Notes under the pieces: model-generated
What the model saw: only the letters and a program-made list of their open reading frames with translations
Told to the model about the DNA's origin: nothing
The model's database searches: none
Program-made: the position numbers and the translations under genes
In this document: in pieces, positions 17,603-25,383 of the stretch
Layout: the number at the start of each line of letters is the position of its first letter
How positions within the stretch are numbered: the first letter of the stretch is position 1
Assembly: GCF_003970795.1 (NCBI RefSeq)
Contig: NZ_RWKW01000063.1
Location: 1-38,548, forward strand
Origin: Aquibium carbonis
GTDB lineage: Bacteria > Pseudomonadota > Alphaproteobacteria > Rhizobiales > Rhizobiaceae
Length of the DNA: 38,548 nucleotides
Direction of reading: 5' to 3'

Positions 17603-18949
17603 CTATCGCGCGCCCTGACCGGTGACCATCACCCGGATCGTCCGAAGGATGATCACGAGGTCGAGCCACGGGGAAAAGTTCTTGATGTAATAGAAATCAT
17701 AGTGGAGCTTCTCGAGCACGTCGCCCACTTCCGTGACATGGCCCTGGTTGACCTGCGCCCAGCCGGTGATACCTGGGCGCACGATGTGCCGGTAGCGGTA
17801 GAATGGCAGTTCCGCCTCGTACCATCGCGACAGCGCGAGTGCTTCCGGCCGCGGCCCGATCCAGCTCATCTCGCCGCGCAGGATGTTGATCGCCTGCGGC
17901 AGTTCGTCGAGCCGAAAGTTGCGCAACACACGCCCGACACGCGTGACGCGATCATCTTCCGGCCGCGTCATGGCGTTTTCCCGATCATCCTCGGAGACCG
18001 GCTCCCCGGCCATCGAGCGAAACTTGTAGACGGTGAAGATTTCGCCGCGATAGCCCATGCGCTGCTGGCGGAAGAGGACTGGGCCGGGCGTATCGAGCCG
18101 GATCGCCGCGGCAATCACCGCGAACAGGGGTGAAAGCCCGACAAGCACCAACAACGCCGCGGCGCGATCGGCGACCTCCTTGAAGCTCAGATAGAACTGG
18201 TTCGGATTGAGCGATCCGAGCGTGTTTTCCGACAGATGCTCGATCTCGGCCCGGCCCGTCAGCGATTCGATCACCTGCTTGACGTGGTAGACCGGGATGC
18301 CGGCCAAGGCCGCGTCGGCGATGTAGCGCTCCCAGGCATCGGACAGATCGGCCGTCAGATCGGCGACAATGCCCGTGACCCCGATCGGTGGCTGATCGGG
18401 TGAGGTGAGGTGATGCCAAACCACGTTCTCGATCCGCTCGATCCCGGCCACGTTTCCGCCCGGCACCACGGCGAGACGATAGCGGGCCACGCGACGCATG
18501 GCGATGCTCCAGCCGAAATACCAGAGTGTCGACAGGATGAAGCTGCCGCCAGCCTGAAAGCGACTGTAGTCGATCCGGAAAAAGAAGATGACCGCGAACA
18601 CCAGGCCGTAGGAGAGTGCGAAGGTCGGCAGGATGAAGCCCGCCGCCGCGACACCCGGGAAGCTGCCGATACGGCGAAAGGCCAGGAAGCCGAGGACGTG
18701 CGCCGTGAGGGCCGCCAGCACCGTGTTCTGGGTGGTGACGGCGCTGATGATGGAAAGTCCGCCGAAGCTCCTCAAAAGGACCGGCAGGGCAATGGCAAAC
18801 AGCAGACCGCCAACAAGCTGATAGCGGACGCGCAGGAACCGATGCCGGGAAGGCGCGACGACCGGTCCAGCCATGCGGCTCGAAATCAACCCGTATACCC
18901 CCGTCGATGCACTGTCGTCCGCCCCGCGCCGATGCCATGCCGAATTCAC
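17603..18949 (-). CDS. Polyprenyl-phosphate glycosylphosphotransferase (priming enzyme)
   Basis: 448 aa. Starts repeat-unit synthesis by moving a hexose-1-phosphate from a UDP-sugar to undecaprenyl phosphate. Seen: about five N-terminal hydrophobic segments (for example YQLVGGLLFAIALPVLL), a CoA-binding-like middle region, a membrane helix AALLVLVGLSPLFAVIAAAI, and the catalytic domain. That domain has FRQQRMGYRGEIFTVYKFRS, NFRLDELPQAINILRGEMS, WIGPRPEA and RPGITGWAQVNQGH. The layout is that of WcaJ/WbaP long-form enzymes; glucose or galactose phosphate is likely but unproven. The start GTG at 18949 is uncertain: an ATG at 18874 would remove 25 residues. It is the promoter-proximal gene of the minus-strand block. 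Confidence 0.88.
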   Translation of the reverse strand: MNSAWHRRGADDSASTGVYGLISSRMAGPVVAPSRHRFLRVRYQLVGGLLFAIALPVLLRSFGGLSIISAVTTQNTVLAALTAHVLGFLAFRRIGSFPGVAAAGFILPTFALSYGLVFAVIFFFRIDYSRFQAGGSFILSTLWYFGWSIAMRRVARYRLAVVPGGNVAGIERIENVVWHHLTSPDQPPIGVTGIVADLTADLSDAWERYIADAALAGIPVYHVKQVIESLTGRAEIEHLSENTLGSLNPNQFYLSFKEVADRAAALLVLVGLSPLFAVIAAAIRLDTPGPVLFRQQRMGYRGEIFTVYKFRSMAGEPVSEDDRENAMTRPEDDRVTRVGRVLRNFRLDELPQAINILRGEMSWIGPRPEALALSRWYEAELPFYRYRHIVRPGITGWAQVNQGHVTEVGDVLEKLHYDFYYIKNFSPWLDLVIILRTIRVMVTGQGAR

Positions 18950-19003
18950 TGCGGCCCAGCCGCGGCACCGGCGCTCCGTCTCGAGCGGGAAGGCCGTCGT
19001 CGG

Positions 19004-19018
19004 CGCCGTTCAACGGCG
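19004..19018 (-). repeat. Leader hairpin after the ops-like element
   Basis: Perfect inverted repeat CGCCGTT-C-AACGGCG on the plus strand; the RNA from the minus strand could form a 6-bp stem with a 3-base loop. It lies 11 bases downstream (in transcript direction) of the ops-like octamer. No U-run follows, so it is more like a pause hairpin than an intrinsic terminator. Confidence 0.4.
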
Positions 19019-19029
19019 TCGACTCAACG

Positions 19030-19037
19030 GCTACCGC
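19030..19037 (-). promoter_or_regulatory. ops-like element GCGGTAGC in the glycan leader
   Basis: Read on the minus strand, the leader contains GTGCGGTAGCCGTTG. The E. coli ops element that recruits RfaH is GGCGGTAGCGTG. The core GCGGTAGC is identical and the flanks match partly. It lies on the transcribed strand of the long glycan block, between the AT-rich probable promoter and the first gene, and a NusG/RfaH-like gene is encoded about 1.3 kb away. An 8-base match can be chance; the position is what makes it notable. Confidence 0.35.
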
Positions 19038-19179
19038 ACTCCCGGGTGAAACGCCGGAAGGGACATGCGTGCGGAATGACAGAAATAGCCCCTTCGGGCA
19101 AGCGCAGAGAGCGAAGAGTAATATATTCCATATTTCTACAATTGAATGTATTCACAAGCACAATAACCGAACACGCAGA

Positions 19180-19195
19180 TATTCTTAAAAGAATA
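19180..19195. repeat. 16-base palindrome, candidate operator
   Basis: TATTCTT-AA-AAGAATA, a perfect inverted repeat inside the AT-rich stretch upstream of the glycan block. On the minus strand TTGCAA lies just upstream, and TATCTG follows at a 17-base spacing, so the palindrome would sit between -35 and -10. That is the classic position for a repressor site. The regulator is unknown. Confidence 0.4.
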
Positions 19196-19539
19196 GAGTT
19201 GCAAGATATTGCCATGTATATCGATCTCTTGTTTCTATCAAGGCCATGAATTTTTGTGAACACCCCATCGAGAAGCGTGAAAGCCGGCCATTGATGTTGG
19301 GTCGCACCACACCTGTTTGACGACCATCGACGAATCAGGCACCTGTCGGCCACGCTCGCTTCGTTTGCCCATCAACGATCCTGGTCGCGGCCGCGAGGGC
19401 GACAAGGCCTTGACATTGGCAGCGGGTCGGGGTTGCTCCTGCTTCGAGCCATCCGGGTCGGGCGGGCCGGATCGACCGACATGGGCGGGCTGCCGCGTCC
19501 GTGACACGACGAAACGACTTGAACCAGGAGACGGGACGG

Positions 19540-20298
19540 ATGAGGTTCCTGCAACCCAACCGCGCTCCCACTGAACCGGATCAGGCGGCGGTGACGACTC
19601 CGGCCGACGCGAACCGTTCTGCCGATGTGTCGAGCAACAAGGCCGAACCGGCGTCCGATGGCAATTCACCCGATGAGTCGCCCGTTCAGCGACGTCCCTC
19701 CGAAGGTGTGCGGATCCTTCTGGAGAAGATCGACAGCCTGAGGTCGAGGCTTTCCGCCTGCGAACGAACCATCGAAAAATTGTCGCAGCAGCTATCGCAA
19801 GCCGCCGAAAGACAGGCGGCAGACAGCAGGGAACTGGAGGATCGTCTCCGCAGACAGGTCGAGCGGCAGGTCACCGATCTCTCGGCAGGACTGGAACGGC
19901 AGCAGAAGGAATCCGCGGCCAGGCAGGCCAAACTGCTGGAACTGCTCGCCTCGGAGATCAACAAGGTTCGCACGATCGCGGAAGCCTCCAAGCCCGCCGC
20001 CGTGGACCCGGAAGGCGGTCGGGCCAACCGACGCCCCCCCCCTGCCCGCAGGCACGGATACGAACTCGGGCCTGTCCCCGGTCCGGACGCCTCCGATATC
20101 GACGGCAGCCTCGAGGGGGTCCTGGCGCAGCATCAGTCGCACGACCCGGAAAACCACGACCTAGAGTTCTGGGACTGGCTCGAAGCGCTTCCCGCCGAGA
20201 CCCCGCCCCCGCGCGCCACGGACGATATCGAGATCGAACTCGACATCGACGATCTGGCCATGGACCCTCATCCGCCTGCCGACGATCGATCGCGGTGA
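19540..20298 (+). CDS. Hypothetical coiled-coil protein with acidic tail
   Basis: 252 aa from the ATG at 19540, with AGGAG (19526-19530) 9 bases upstream; a GTG at 19501 is less well supported. Not recognised as a known family. Seen: a disordered, Pro/Ser/Asp-rich N-terminus of about 55 residues and a coiled coil from about residue 60 to 150 (heptad-like runs such as ILLEKIDSLRSRLSACERTI and LEDRLRRQVERQV). A Pro/Arg linker follows, then a strongly acidic C-terminal part (DDIEIELDIDDLAMD). No signal peptide or membrane segment. Divergent from the priming enzyme and convergent with the NusG-like gene, so it may be a cytoplasmic scaffold or regulator of the locus. That is inference from position only. 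Confidence 0.7.
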   Translation: MRFLQPNRAPTEPDQAAVTTPADANRSADVSSNKAEPASDGNSPDESPVQRRPSEGVRILLEKIDSLRSRLSACERTIEKLSQQLSQAAERQAADSRELEDRLRRQVERQVTDLSAGLERQQKESAARQAKLLELLASEINKVRTIAEASKPAAVDPEGGRANRRPPPARRHGYELGPVPGPDASDIDGSLEGVLAQHQSHDPENHDLEFWDWLEALPAETPPPRATDDIEIELDIDDLAMDPHPPADDRSR

Positions 20299-20359
20299 CA
20301 ATCCACGCCGTCCCGGACCGCCTTTTGGCGTGCGTCCGGGGCAGACGTTCGAGGCGTGC

Positions 20360-20905
20360 TCAGAAGGCTTCGATGTCGCGGATGCCGATCCGGACCGCCC
20401 GTTCACCTGCCATGATATCGAGAAGGATCCTTGCACGGCCAGCATTGTCGAGCCGCTCGAGCGTTCCGACGACATCGGTGAAGGGCCCGGACCTGACCAC
20501 AACCTTCTGGCCGGGTCGCAGCCGATCGCTCGTATCGATGATGCCATTCTCGTCGGCAGAGGCCAGCAGATTTTCCACCAGTCCGCGCGGACAGGGAACC
20601 GGCCGCTCGAGTTGCATGATCAGCCGCTTGATTCCCTGCGTACCATTGATGGCCCGCCAGCGTTCCTGCGCGGGATCGAACCGGACGAAGAGATAGCCGG
20701 GCAGGAACGCTCTTTCCTTCGTGAGCTGCCGCCTTGCGTGGCGAACCGTGCGGATCTCGATGGGGTAGAAGGTCTCGAACCCCTGGTTCCTGAGGTGCGC
20801 CTCTGCCGCTCGTTCACGGCCGGTGAAAACATGCGCAACGAACCATCTCCGGCCATCCTCCGGATAGGGCATCCTGCCCGACATGCCGATTTGCAAGCTA
20901 TGCAT
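20360..20905 (-). CDS. NusG/RfaH-like transcription antiterminator (paralogue)
   Basis: 181 aa from the ATG at 20905; a TTG at 20911 and ATGs at 20884 and 20872 are alternatives. Specialised NusG proteins bind RNA polymerase and suppress pausing or termination over long operons. Seen: NGN domain RRWFVAHVFTGRERAAEAHL, GFETFYPIEIRTVRH, the conserved FLPGYLFVRFD and INGTQGIKRLIM. A KOW domain follows: LRPGQKVVVRSGPFTDVVGTL. It is not beside secE/rplK, where housekeeping nusG normally lies, but next to a glycan block of about 19 kb. By analogy with RfaH and Bacteroides UpxY it probably promotes full-length transcription of that block. It reads toward the block and is convergent with the coiled-coil gene. 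Confidence 0.87.
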   Translation of the reverse strand: MHSLQIGMSGRMPYPEDGRRWFVAHVFTGRERAAEAHLRNQGFETFYPIEIRTVRHARRQLTKERAFLPGYLFVRFDPAQERWRAINGTQGIKRLIMQLERPVPCPRGLVENLLASADENGIIDTSDRLRPGQKVVVRSGPFTDVVGTLERLDNAGRARILLDIMAGERAVRIGIRDIEAF

Positions 20906-21284
20906 GCTCAAAAAACGTCGCCTTCAACGCGCTGCGAACCGTTTGCCATGCCCGACGAACGTCCAGACAAATGCCGCGTTCCAAGCGCTTCGACAAACCT
21001 GTTCCAGAGACGATCAGCCACTCGCCATGAGCGCGATCGTCGTGTCCAGGCAGCTCAACCGGGACATCGCACCGCGCGACATTGGCCGTCCCGGACGCCC
21101 AGGCCCACCTCACAGAACGCAGATAGAGTGACATCCAGCCCGCCAAACTACAAGCAGCGCTCCTCAATTCGACCCAACGAGGCACCGGTGTTTAAGCCGC
21201 AACTGGAAGGCGCCCTTTTCGCCGAGATTCCGGACTGGCGGCGCCGACCAGCACGCGGGAAGCACTGTTTCGGCCGGTCGCCGA
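20906..21284. other. Gene-less stretch upstream of the NusG-like gene
   Basis: 379 bases. Presumably contains the promoter and leader of the NusG-like gene, but I find no convincing -35/-10 pair. An 8-base palindrome AAGCGCTT (20983-20990) and CACCGGTG near 21185 are the only symmetric elements noticed. No coding signal in either strand is persuasive. Confidence 0.4.
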
Positions 21285-21494
21285 TCAGCTTTGCGGACTT
21301 TCGGAGCCGTTCTCGGCCAAGTCGGAATGACGCATCCTGGCCGCCCTCCGCCGCGTGGCGGCTTCACTCCACCAGACGAAGTAAAGCCCACCGACCACGA
21401 TCACAGGGACTTCGCGCTTTCGCTCGGCATGCCGAAGCTCGATATAGCGCTTGATCTTCAGAGTTCCCCCGGGAAGCCGCATCCTCATGGTCAT
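21285..21494 (-). CDS. Candidate 69-residue basic membrane peptide
   Basis: 69 aa from the ATG at 21494. Not recognised. Seen: basic N-terminus (MRMRLPGGTLKIKRYIELRH), one short hydrophobic segment at residues 30-42 (PVIVVGGLYFVWW), and an Arg-rich stretch after it. Support for a real gene: GGAG 7 bases before the ATG, a promoter-like TTGCAA-17-TATACC placing the transcript start about 36 bases upstream, and codons that mostly end in G or C as in neighbouring genes. Small membrane peptides regulate exopolysaccharide priming enzymes in rhizobia (ExoX/PsiA class), but I see no sequence similarity that would assign this one. It could be a chance reading frame. Confidence 0.5.
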   Translation of the reverse strand: MTMRMRLPGGTLKIKRYIELRHAERKREVPVIVVGGLYFVWWSEAATRRRAARMRHSDLAENGSESPQS

Positions 21495-21536
21495 GGGTCC
21501 ACTCCACTCAAACTCAAGGCTGCATCTACTACCTGT

Positions 21537-21565
21537 GGTATACACATCGTTCGCCGAAGTTGCAA
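21537..21565 (-). promoter_or_regulatory. Promoter of the 69-residue peptide gene
   Basis: On the minus strand: TTGCAA (21565-21560), a 17-base spacer, then TATACC (21542-21537). A transcript start near 21530 would leave a leader of about 36 bases with a GGAG ribosome site. Because TTGCAA is its own reverse complement, the same hexamer could also serve a plus-strand promoter (TTGCAA-17-ATTACC, 21583-21588). Confidence 0.4.
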
Positions 21566-21594
21566 CGACAAACAACCGGACGATTACCCTAGGT

Positions 21595-21836
21595 GGTAAA
21601 CTCGGCAGGGGTGGGACGGCATCGAGGCCCAATGGCTGACAAGCGCCCGCGCGATCCGCCAGTCCTCGTTCCCCGCCCCGTGGTGTGAGACGTGCCAGCC
21701 CTCGCCTCTGGGCGTCGGTGGTCACAGGAGGCCCGGGACCACCTCGCGGCGTAGCCGTCCGGTCGGCCCTCTCGAGTGGTCCATCGAAAATGCCCCGTCG
21801 ATGGTCGAGATGAAGGGCGGGCATCCCGCCCTTTCT
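21595..21836 (+). ncRNA. Candidate structured small RNA
   Basis: A possible plus-strand promoter (TTGCAA 21560-21565, spacer 17, ATTACC 21583-21588) is followed by about 240 bases with several perfect inverted repeats. They are GGTGGTC/GACCACC (21717-21723 with 21737-21743) and CCATCGA/TCGATGG (21781-21787 with 21798-21804), then a 9-bp GC hairpin with a short T-run. No known RNA family is recognised. It could instead be the leader of the downstream glycosyltransferase with an attenuator. Prediction only. Confidence 0.25.
21813..21836 (+). terminator. Terminator-like hairpin
   Basis: AAGGGCGGG-CAT-CCCGCCCTT (21813-21833), a 9-bp perfect stem with a 3-base loop, followed by TCT so that the 3' side reads CCCTTTCT. 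The T-run is short (three T) but the stem is strong. It lies 149 bases before the orphan glycosyltransferase start, so it either ends an upstream plus-strand RNA or attenuates that gene. Confidence 0.4.
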
Positions 21837-21984
21837 GGCAAGGGGCTGGACGGAGACGGCTCCGTCGCGGGATGGATCGAAGCAGAACAATCAAGGCCAG
21901 CCGCCCCGACTTGACTCCACGTCACCCTGATGTTGTCAGGGCATGAAGCGGCGCCGGCGCCGCTCGATCAGGAGCGCCCCACCG

Positions 21985-22905
21985 ATGCCGCGTATTGCCG
22001 CCATCACCATGGCGTTCAACGAGCCCGAGTTCCTGCCTGTCTGGGTCGAACACTACGGCCGCATGATTGGCCACGACCATCTCTACGTCGTGTCCTATGC
22101 GGATCACGCGCAGCGAAACGACCCTTTCCGGCGCCATCAGCTGATCGATCTCCCGGATGTGGGCTTCGATGAAGGCAAGCGCGCAGCGATGATGAGTTCG
22201 CTGCAGTCCATGCTCCTGGCAAGCTACGACTGGGTGATCATGAGCGATGCCGACGAACTGATCGTTCCGGATCCGGCGCGTTATGCGAGTATGGAGGATT
22301 TCCTCGAAACGAACCGTGCCGACCCCTATTTCAACACAGTCGGTTTGAACGTGGTTCAGGATCGCGGACTGGAACCTGCCCTCGATGCGAGAAAACCGCT
22401 TCTGCGACAGCGAAGCTGGGTCCAGTTCGACGCACAGTATTGCAAGCCTCTGGTCAGTCGCGTGCCGCTGAACTGGAGCCCCGGATTCCATGCGTGCGAC
22501 CGCCCGCGCCGGCAGAGCAACGATCTCTACCTGTTTCACCTGCGGGCGGCCGACGAGATGGTCGCGCGGGCACGAATCGCACGGTTGAACGCACTCAAGA
22601 TGTCGCAGGCGGATCTGATGGCGGGGCACAGCCGGCAGTTTGGCTTCGACGCCGATCGGTATCTCGACCACGTGTTTCCGAATCCGTCCGCGTTCTGTGC
22701 AGCAGCGGACGACTTTGATCTGGCGGCGGACATCGAGCACCTGCGAAACGCGCCCCACGCCTTTGACCATCGCGGCCGCCTGTGTCGTATTCCGGAGCGC
22801 TTTCGCGACGCCATCGCGTTGGCGCCGGCGCCGGCCAGCCGGAAGCGGGAGGGGATGCGAGCCCTGCTCGACAAGGCGCGGCGACATTTCCGGATCGAGC
22901 AGTAG
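21985..22905 (+). CDS. Glycosyltransferase, GT2/GT92-like (Glyco_tranf_2_4 type)
   Basis: 306 aa from the ATG at 21985, preceded by AGGAGC (21970-21975); an ATG at 21943 would add a tract of arginines. Seen: PRIAAITMAFNEPEFLPVWV, HYGRMIGHDHLYVVSYAD, SYDWVIMSDADELIVPDP with the DXD metal site, HACDRPRRQSNDLYLFHLR and a C-terminal basic region. The ITMAFNE plus DxDE pattern is that of the family described as glycosyltransferase 2-like/GT92. It stands alone between the NusG-like region and tRNA-Thr, on the opposite strand to the main glycan block. Probably an accessory transferase for the same or another surface glycan; acceptor unknown. Confidence 0.78.
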   Translation: MPRIAAITMAFNEPEFLPVWVEHYGRMIGHDHLYVVSYADHAQRNDPFRRHQLIDLPDVGFDEGKRAAMMSSLQSMLLASYDWVIMSDADELIVPDPARYASMEDFLETNRADPYFNTVGLNVVQDRGLEPALDARKPLLRQRSWVQFDAQYCKPLVSRVPLNWSPGFHACDRPRRQSNDLYLFHLRAADEMVARARIARLNALKMSQADLMAGHSRQFGFDADRYLDHVFPNPSAFCAAADDFDLAADIEHLRNAPHAFDHRGRLCRIPERFRDAIALAPAPASRKREGMRALLDKARRHFRIEQ

Positions 22906-23004
22906 GAGCCTCGGAACGCGCGGCCTTTCGACCCGAGACACAAGCGAAGAGGACAGTCGCGACCTGGCAGGCCGATGGCACGACACATCGCTCGAAAGGG
23001 TGAA

Positions 23005-23079
<75 letters not shown>

Positions 23080-23173
23080 GATCCGTCGATTGCGGGGCCT
23101 TCTGACATATCGAAATCCGAAGCGCAAGCGTAGTATGTCGCTCCTCCATGCATTTGGGAGTTACACGGACGGG

Positions 23174-23380
23174 ATGGTGGACGACACGAACGAGGACGCA
23201 AAGGGCGAGGCGCGGGTGCGCCCGGCCGAGAACGTCGCTGCCGAGCGCCGCAAGGCGCGGCTGGCCGAGCAGTTGCGCGCCAACCTGCAGCGGCGCAAGC
23301 AGCAGGCGCGCGCGCGCAGGGCTGGCGATGCCGACGACCGCCAGGGCCTGAACGACGGGACCGAACCGCAGGAACGTTGA
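23174..23380 (+). CDS. Small basic conserved hypothetical protein upstream of murA
   Basis: 68 aa from the ATG at 23174; an upstream in-frame start at 23090 overlaps the tRNA promoter region and is unlikely. Seen: an Arg/Lys/Ala-rich helix (AERRKARLAEQLRANLQRRK) flanked by acidic ends. As I recall, short proteins with the pattern LAEQLRANLxRRKxQAR are found upstream of murA in many Hyphomicrobiales, without known function. No membrane segment. It could bind nucleic acid or ribosomes because of its charge pattern, but nothing in the sequence proves it. Confidence 0.72.
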   Translation: MVDDTNEDAKGEARVRPAENVAAERRKARLAEQLRANLQRRKQQARARRAGDADDRQGLNDGTEPQER

Positions 23381-23531
23381 CCGATCGGATTTCCGCCGGT
23401 TTCTGCAAGCAAACCGGCATCGGGGTCAGGCTTTCCTTGATGGAACGCGGTCATTGCTCTAGGAGCGGCCAGTTCAGGCGTGAGGCGCGGCAGCGCCGGC
23501 CTCGATGCGCTCGTCGACGGAAGGACAGAAC

Positions 23532-24821
<1,290 letters not shown>

Positions 24822-24930
24822 GGTCGTCCAAGCGCGCGAGGAGCGGCGGAACGCCCTGCCTTCGCTGCATTGCATGATGCGATGAGACCGCCTAACACAG
24901 GGTCGATATCGAACGATCGGACGTGAGTTC

Positions 24931-25365
24931 ATGCCTGCGCTGAAACTGCTCGCCCTTGACCCGGAAGACCTTCAGGTGCTGTCCGCGCATGTGCAGGACG
25001 CAGTCCTGAGGGTGGGCGACATCGACTGGCGCGCGCATGAAAAGCGGGTCGTCATCGCGATGAACCGCTTCGTGTGGGAAGCGCCGCGCAGACTGTTTCG
25101 CCGCCATGACGAGCGCAGGCGTGCTGCCCTGCACTTCGACCGCGTCATGGCAGTCAAAGCGACCGGCATCGACCGCGACAAGCCGGCCGAGGTGCTGTCG
25201 CTCCTGGCAGTCCGTTTCGTGGAGACTCAGGCGCCGGCCGGGCACGTCGATCTCGTCTTCTCCGGCGGCGCCACGATGCGTCTCGACGTCGAGTGCATCG
25301 AAGCGCGGCTTTCCGACATCGGCGGCGCGTGGGAAGCCACGTCCCGTCCCGCCCATCGCGTCTAA
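24931..25365 (+). CDS. DUF2948 family protein
   Basis: 144 aa. A conserved alphaproteobacterial protein of unknown function. Seen: LKLLALDPEDLQVLSAHVQDAV at the N-terminus, IAMNRFVWE, then HFDRVMAVKATGIDR and a beta-rich C-terminus ending in VECIEARLSDIGGAW. The LALDxEDLxVxSAHxQDAV opening and the murA-hisD setting are, from memory, typical of DUF2948. No catalytic motif or membrane segment is visible. It is 109 bases after murA and 18 bases before hisD, so probably cotranscribed. Confidence 0.88.
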   Translation: MPALKLLALDPEDLQVLSAHVQDAVLRVGDIDWRAHEKRVVIAMNRFVWEAPRRLFRRHDERRRAALHFDRVMAVKATGIDRDKPAEVLSLLAVRFVETQAPAGHVDLVFSGGATMRLDVECIEARLSDIGGAWEATSRPAHRV

Positions 25366-25383
25366 GCACTGCCGGAAGTTCGA

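Larger units (their letters stand above)
18950..19539. other. Divergent promoter/leader region of the glycan block
   Basis: 590 bases without a gene, between the priming-enzyme gene (minus) and the coiled-coil gene (plus). From 19110 to 19260 it is markedly AT-rich against a GC-rich background and holds a 16-base palindrome. From 18950 to 19110 it is GC-rich and would be the transcribed 5' leader of the minus-strand block, with an ops-like octamer and a hairpin. A perfect TTGACA at 19410-19415 with a 17-base spacer to a poor -10 (19433-19438) could drive the plus-strand gene. No tRNA or IS is seen here. Confidence 0.55.
21495..21984. other. Gene-less, hairpin-rich stretch
   Basis: 490 bases between the 69-residue peptide gene (minus) and the orphan glycosyltransferase (plus). 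No convincing reading frame. It holds a promoter-like element, at least four strong inverted repeats (21717-21743, 21781-21804, 21813-21833, 21849-21866) and a terminator-like hairpin, described separately. Confidence 0.5.

Noticed and set aside
20360-20905. Housekeeping nusG
   Set aside because: No secE, rplK or rplA alongside, and the sequence is diverged; context supports a specialised paralogue.
21285-21890. 201-codon form of the small minus-strand protein
   Set aside because: The extra N-terminal 132 residues show no coding character, cross the promoter-like element and have no ribosome site; only the last 69 residues are retained.
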